A DNA stretch of 6,004 nt from Planctomycetota bacterium (GTDB lineage: Bacteria; Planctomycetota; UBA8108; UBA1146; JAJFFE01), in assembly GCA_020425835.1 (NCBI GenBank), contig JAGQRC010000255.1:1-6004 (forward strand), read 5' to 3'. The position numbers and the translations under genes were made by a program. Positions 4,432-6,004 of the stretch are shown here, one piece after another. Position 1 is the first letter of the stretch, and every line of letters begins with the position of its first letter. The notes under the pieces were generated by a model. The model saw nothing but the letters and a program-made list of their open reading frames with translations. It was not told the origin of the DNA and searched no databases.

Positions 4432-6004
4432 GTGACTCGAGCCAAACAAGGTCGCCGATGGCTGAACGCTGCGGCGCTGCTCGTCGTGGTTCAGCTCGTC
4501 GCGCTCACCGGCTGCGACACGGGGCAAAGGAACGTCGGCGGGGGCGTCATTCAAGCCGCTCCCGGGTGTGGGTCGGGAGTGCCGTTCCTGCTCGGAGTCT
4601 CGACCGAGATGGCGTGCCCCGGGGAGGAGATCGAGCTCAACGGTCTCAACTTCTCTCCGGATCTCTCGAGCAACCTGGTGACATTCGGCGATCTGACCGG
4701 GAACGTCCAGATCACCGGTATCGTCACGGGCTTCGTCGACAACGGATCGCACCCCGTTTTCAACTGCCCCGATACCACATTGATCGTTCGTGTTCCGACC
4801 GGGGCTCGGACCGGCACGATCTCCGTGACCGTGGTCCAACCCGATGAGTCGAAGATCGACGCAGGCTCCGTCGCGTTCACCGGCTGCCCGCAGGTCATCG
4901 GGTTCGGTCAGGGCGCCGACGCGGCGCCGTTCCTCTCCGTCGACGCCGGGTTCAACTTCCTGACCGATCAGTTCCAGATCTTCGGTTACGGTCTGACGAC
5001 CATCACCGAGGTCAACGTGACCGATCCAGATGGCCAGGTCATTCTCAACTCGACGGTCGCGTCGGGATTCGGCACGACGAATCCGAACTACACGCTGCCG
5101 AACGGTCTCGAGGTCGTCACGGTCACCCTGGATCCTCCCGGAACCGTCGTTCCGTCGTGCTCGACCTACTACCTCGGCGTGAAACTCACCGACGCGTCGA
5201 CGGGTGTTCCCGTCGAGAGCAACGAGGTGATCATTCCCGTGCGTGAACAGTTCGCGCCCGGTGAGTTCGAGGACATGCCCGGCACCATCGTCGGTTGTGT
5301 CGTGCCCAGCGGGGCACGTCGCGGAATCCTGCCGCTCTACTACAACCTCTGCATGGATCCGTGTCAGGCTCGTTACGATGTGATCCCCGAATTCCTCAGC
5401 CCCGCCGGGACTTGGTTGCCTTGCACCGGTGTCTCCGCCAACGAGGGCGTCAGGGTTCTCCCCGGCGTGCCCGGGATGAGCACGGAGTACCCGGTGATCG
5501 TCAGCGGCGGCGCGTCCAGTGTGTTCCGTTGGGACACGGTCGCCGACGGGCTCGTCTACGACGCTGTCAACGGTGTGCCGTTCGCGACGCGCGTGCGGTT
5601 CCGGATCGAGAACCCGTTCCCGGCGGTCGCGACCTGTCCGACGGCGCCTCCGAGCGACGCGATGTTCGAGACGGCGCTGATCCTGATCGACAACCCGGGC
5701 AACATCGCCACGATTCCCCCGACTCCTCTGCCGTCGGATGGTTCGATCGCGGAGAGCTTCAACGACGCGACCCAGTTCGACGATCAGCTCTCGGATGACG
5801 AAGTGAGCTGGGACGGGTCGACAGGATTCCTCCTCGGACAGCCGACTCCCGGCGTACCCTGGGGGAGCGGGACGTCGGACGTCATCTGCCTGGCCGGCGG
5901 TACCTACGAGTTCAACACGGTGACCGGATCGATCACCGACCAGACGGTCGCCGGTAACCCGATTCCGCTGCACTTGCCGTCGGTCGGAGACCCGGTGGGC
6001 GTCG
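4432..6004 (+). CDS. Large exported lipoprotein with IPT/TIG-like domain (3' end outside window)
   Basis: This is a cell-envelope lipoprotein of unknown function, with 524 residues visible and the frame open at the right edge. The N-terminus has a basic stretch (RAKQGRR, 3-9), a hydrophobic core (11-25) and a lipobox LTGC, so Cys28 should be lipidated after signal peptidase II cleavage. Residue 29 is Asp. Residues about 60-135 look like an IPT/TIG (Ig-like) domain: CPGEEIELNGLNFSPDLSSNLVTFGD at the start, then TLIVRVPTGARTGTISVTV. Residues about 150-270 may form a second Ig-like unit (FQIFGYGLTTITEVNVTD). The rest is beta-rich, with many Asp, Thr, Gly and scattered Cys, and includes SIAESFNDATQFDDQ (438-452) and LAGGTYEFNT (487-496), suggesting further surface modules downstream. 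TIG domains usually mediate binding or act as spacers in surface proteins. GTG 4432 is chosen on its Shine-Dalgarno. The gene is divergent from the toroid operon and is probably read from the promoter near 3769. Confidence 0.85.
   Translation, partial: MTRAKQGRRWLNAAALLVVVQLVALTGCDTGQRNVGGGVIQAAPGCGSGVPFLLGVSTEMACPGEEIELNGLNFSPDLSSNLVTFGDLTGNVQITGIVTGFVDNGSHPVFNCPDTTLIVRVPTGARTGTISVTVVQPDESKIDAGSVAFTGCPQVIGFGQGADAAPFLSVDAGFNFLTDQFQIFGYGLTTITEVNVTDPDGQVILNSTVASGFGTTNPNYTLPNGLEVVTVTLDPPGTVVPSCSTYYLGVKLTDASTGVPVESNEVIIPVREQFAPGEFEDMPGTIVGCVVPSGARRGILPLYYNLCMDPCQARYDVIPEFLSPAGTWLPCTGVSANEGVRVLPGVPGMSTEYPVIVSGGASSVFRWDTVADGLVYDAVNGVPFATRVRFRIENPFPAVATCPTAPPSDAMFETALILIDNPGNIATIPPTPLPSDGSIAESFNDATQFDDQLSDDEVSWDGSTGFLLGQPTPGVPWGSGTSDVICLAGGTYEFNTVTGSITDQTVAGNPIPLHLPSVGDPVGV

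Noticed and set aside
4040..4435. 131-codon open frame on the plus strand that overlaps the lipoprotein start as GTGA
   Set aside because: The overlap looks like coupling, but the frame has no Shine-Dalgarno, third-position GC clearly lower than the neighbouring genes, no recognisable domain, and runs through several inverted repeats. It is most likely chance, though ribosome profiling could rescue it.
4294..5973. Open frame of 559 codons on the minus strand
   Set aside because: It is antisense to the lipoprotein gene, which has a strong Shine-Dalgarno, a lipobox and a TIG domain. The minus product is rich in Arg, Asp and Glu and has no domain.

Overview
The window reads as a stretch of chromosome from a high-GC, Gram-negative-type bacterium, most probably a member of the Planctomycetota. 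The evidence is the combination of (i) a Hanks-type Ser/Thr kinase with a small N-terminal Cys-rich (zinc-ribbon-like) segment, (ii) a membrane-anchored prenyltransferase/squalene-cyclase-like alpha-alpha toroid protein with the YNHAIAT, SVTGWQAMA and EVYYRYTPL signatures that I associate with planctomycete proteomes, and (iii) a large exported lipoprotein with an IPT/TIG fold. The phylum is an inference from family recognition, not from a search.

Left two thirds (1-3485), minus strand, read right to left: three genes in the same direction. First is the toroid protein (3485-1845, 546 aa), with a TonB-like N-terminal anchor. Next comes a stand-alone NAD(P)H-hydrate epimerase (1845-1111, 244 aa), whose ATG overlaps the toroid stop codon in a TGATG junction. 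After a 174-base gap comes the start of a Ser/Thr protein kinase (936 to beyond base 1; 312 residues visible, ending just after the DFG segment). The first two are almost certainly co-transcribed; the kinase may be in the same operon or have its own promoter in the gap. No biochemical link between the three is evident. The epimerase is a metabolite-repair enzyme, the kinase a signalling protein, and the toroid protein has no assigned function.

Middle (3486-4431): a divergent intergenic region of about 950 bases with no convincing gene. It contains a good sigma-70-like promoter pointing right (3769-3796), followed by a leader of about 630 bases. The leader holds several inverted repeats, a 16-base direct repeat (15/16 identical) and a 14-base perfect palindrome. 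This is the part of the window least explained by ordinary annotation.

Right third (4432-6004), plus strand: a lipoprotein gene with a strong Shine-Dalgarno sequence, a GTG start, a lipobox Cys28, an IPT/TIG-like domain and further beta-rich extracytoplasmic sequence. It is still open at the right edge (524 residues visible).

I found no tRNA, rRNA, CRISPR array, insertion sequence or clear terminator. The two observations I consider most worth following are the TonB-type S-x-x-x-H transmembrane anchor on the toroid protein and the long, structured leader of the lipoprotein gene.
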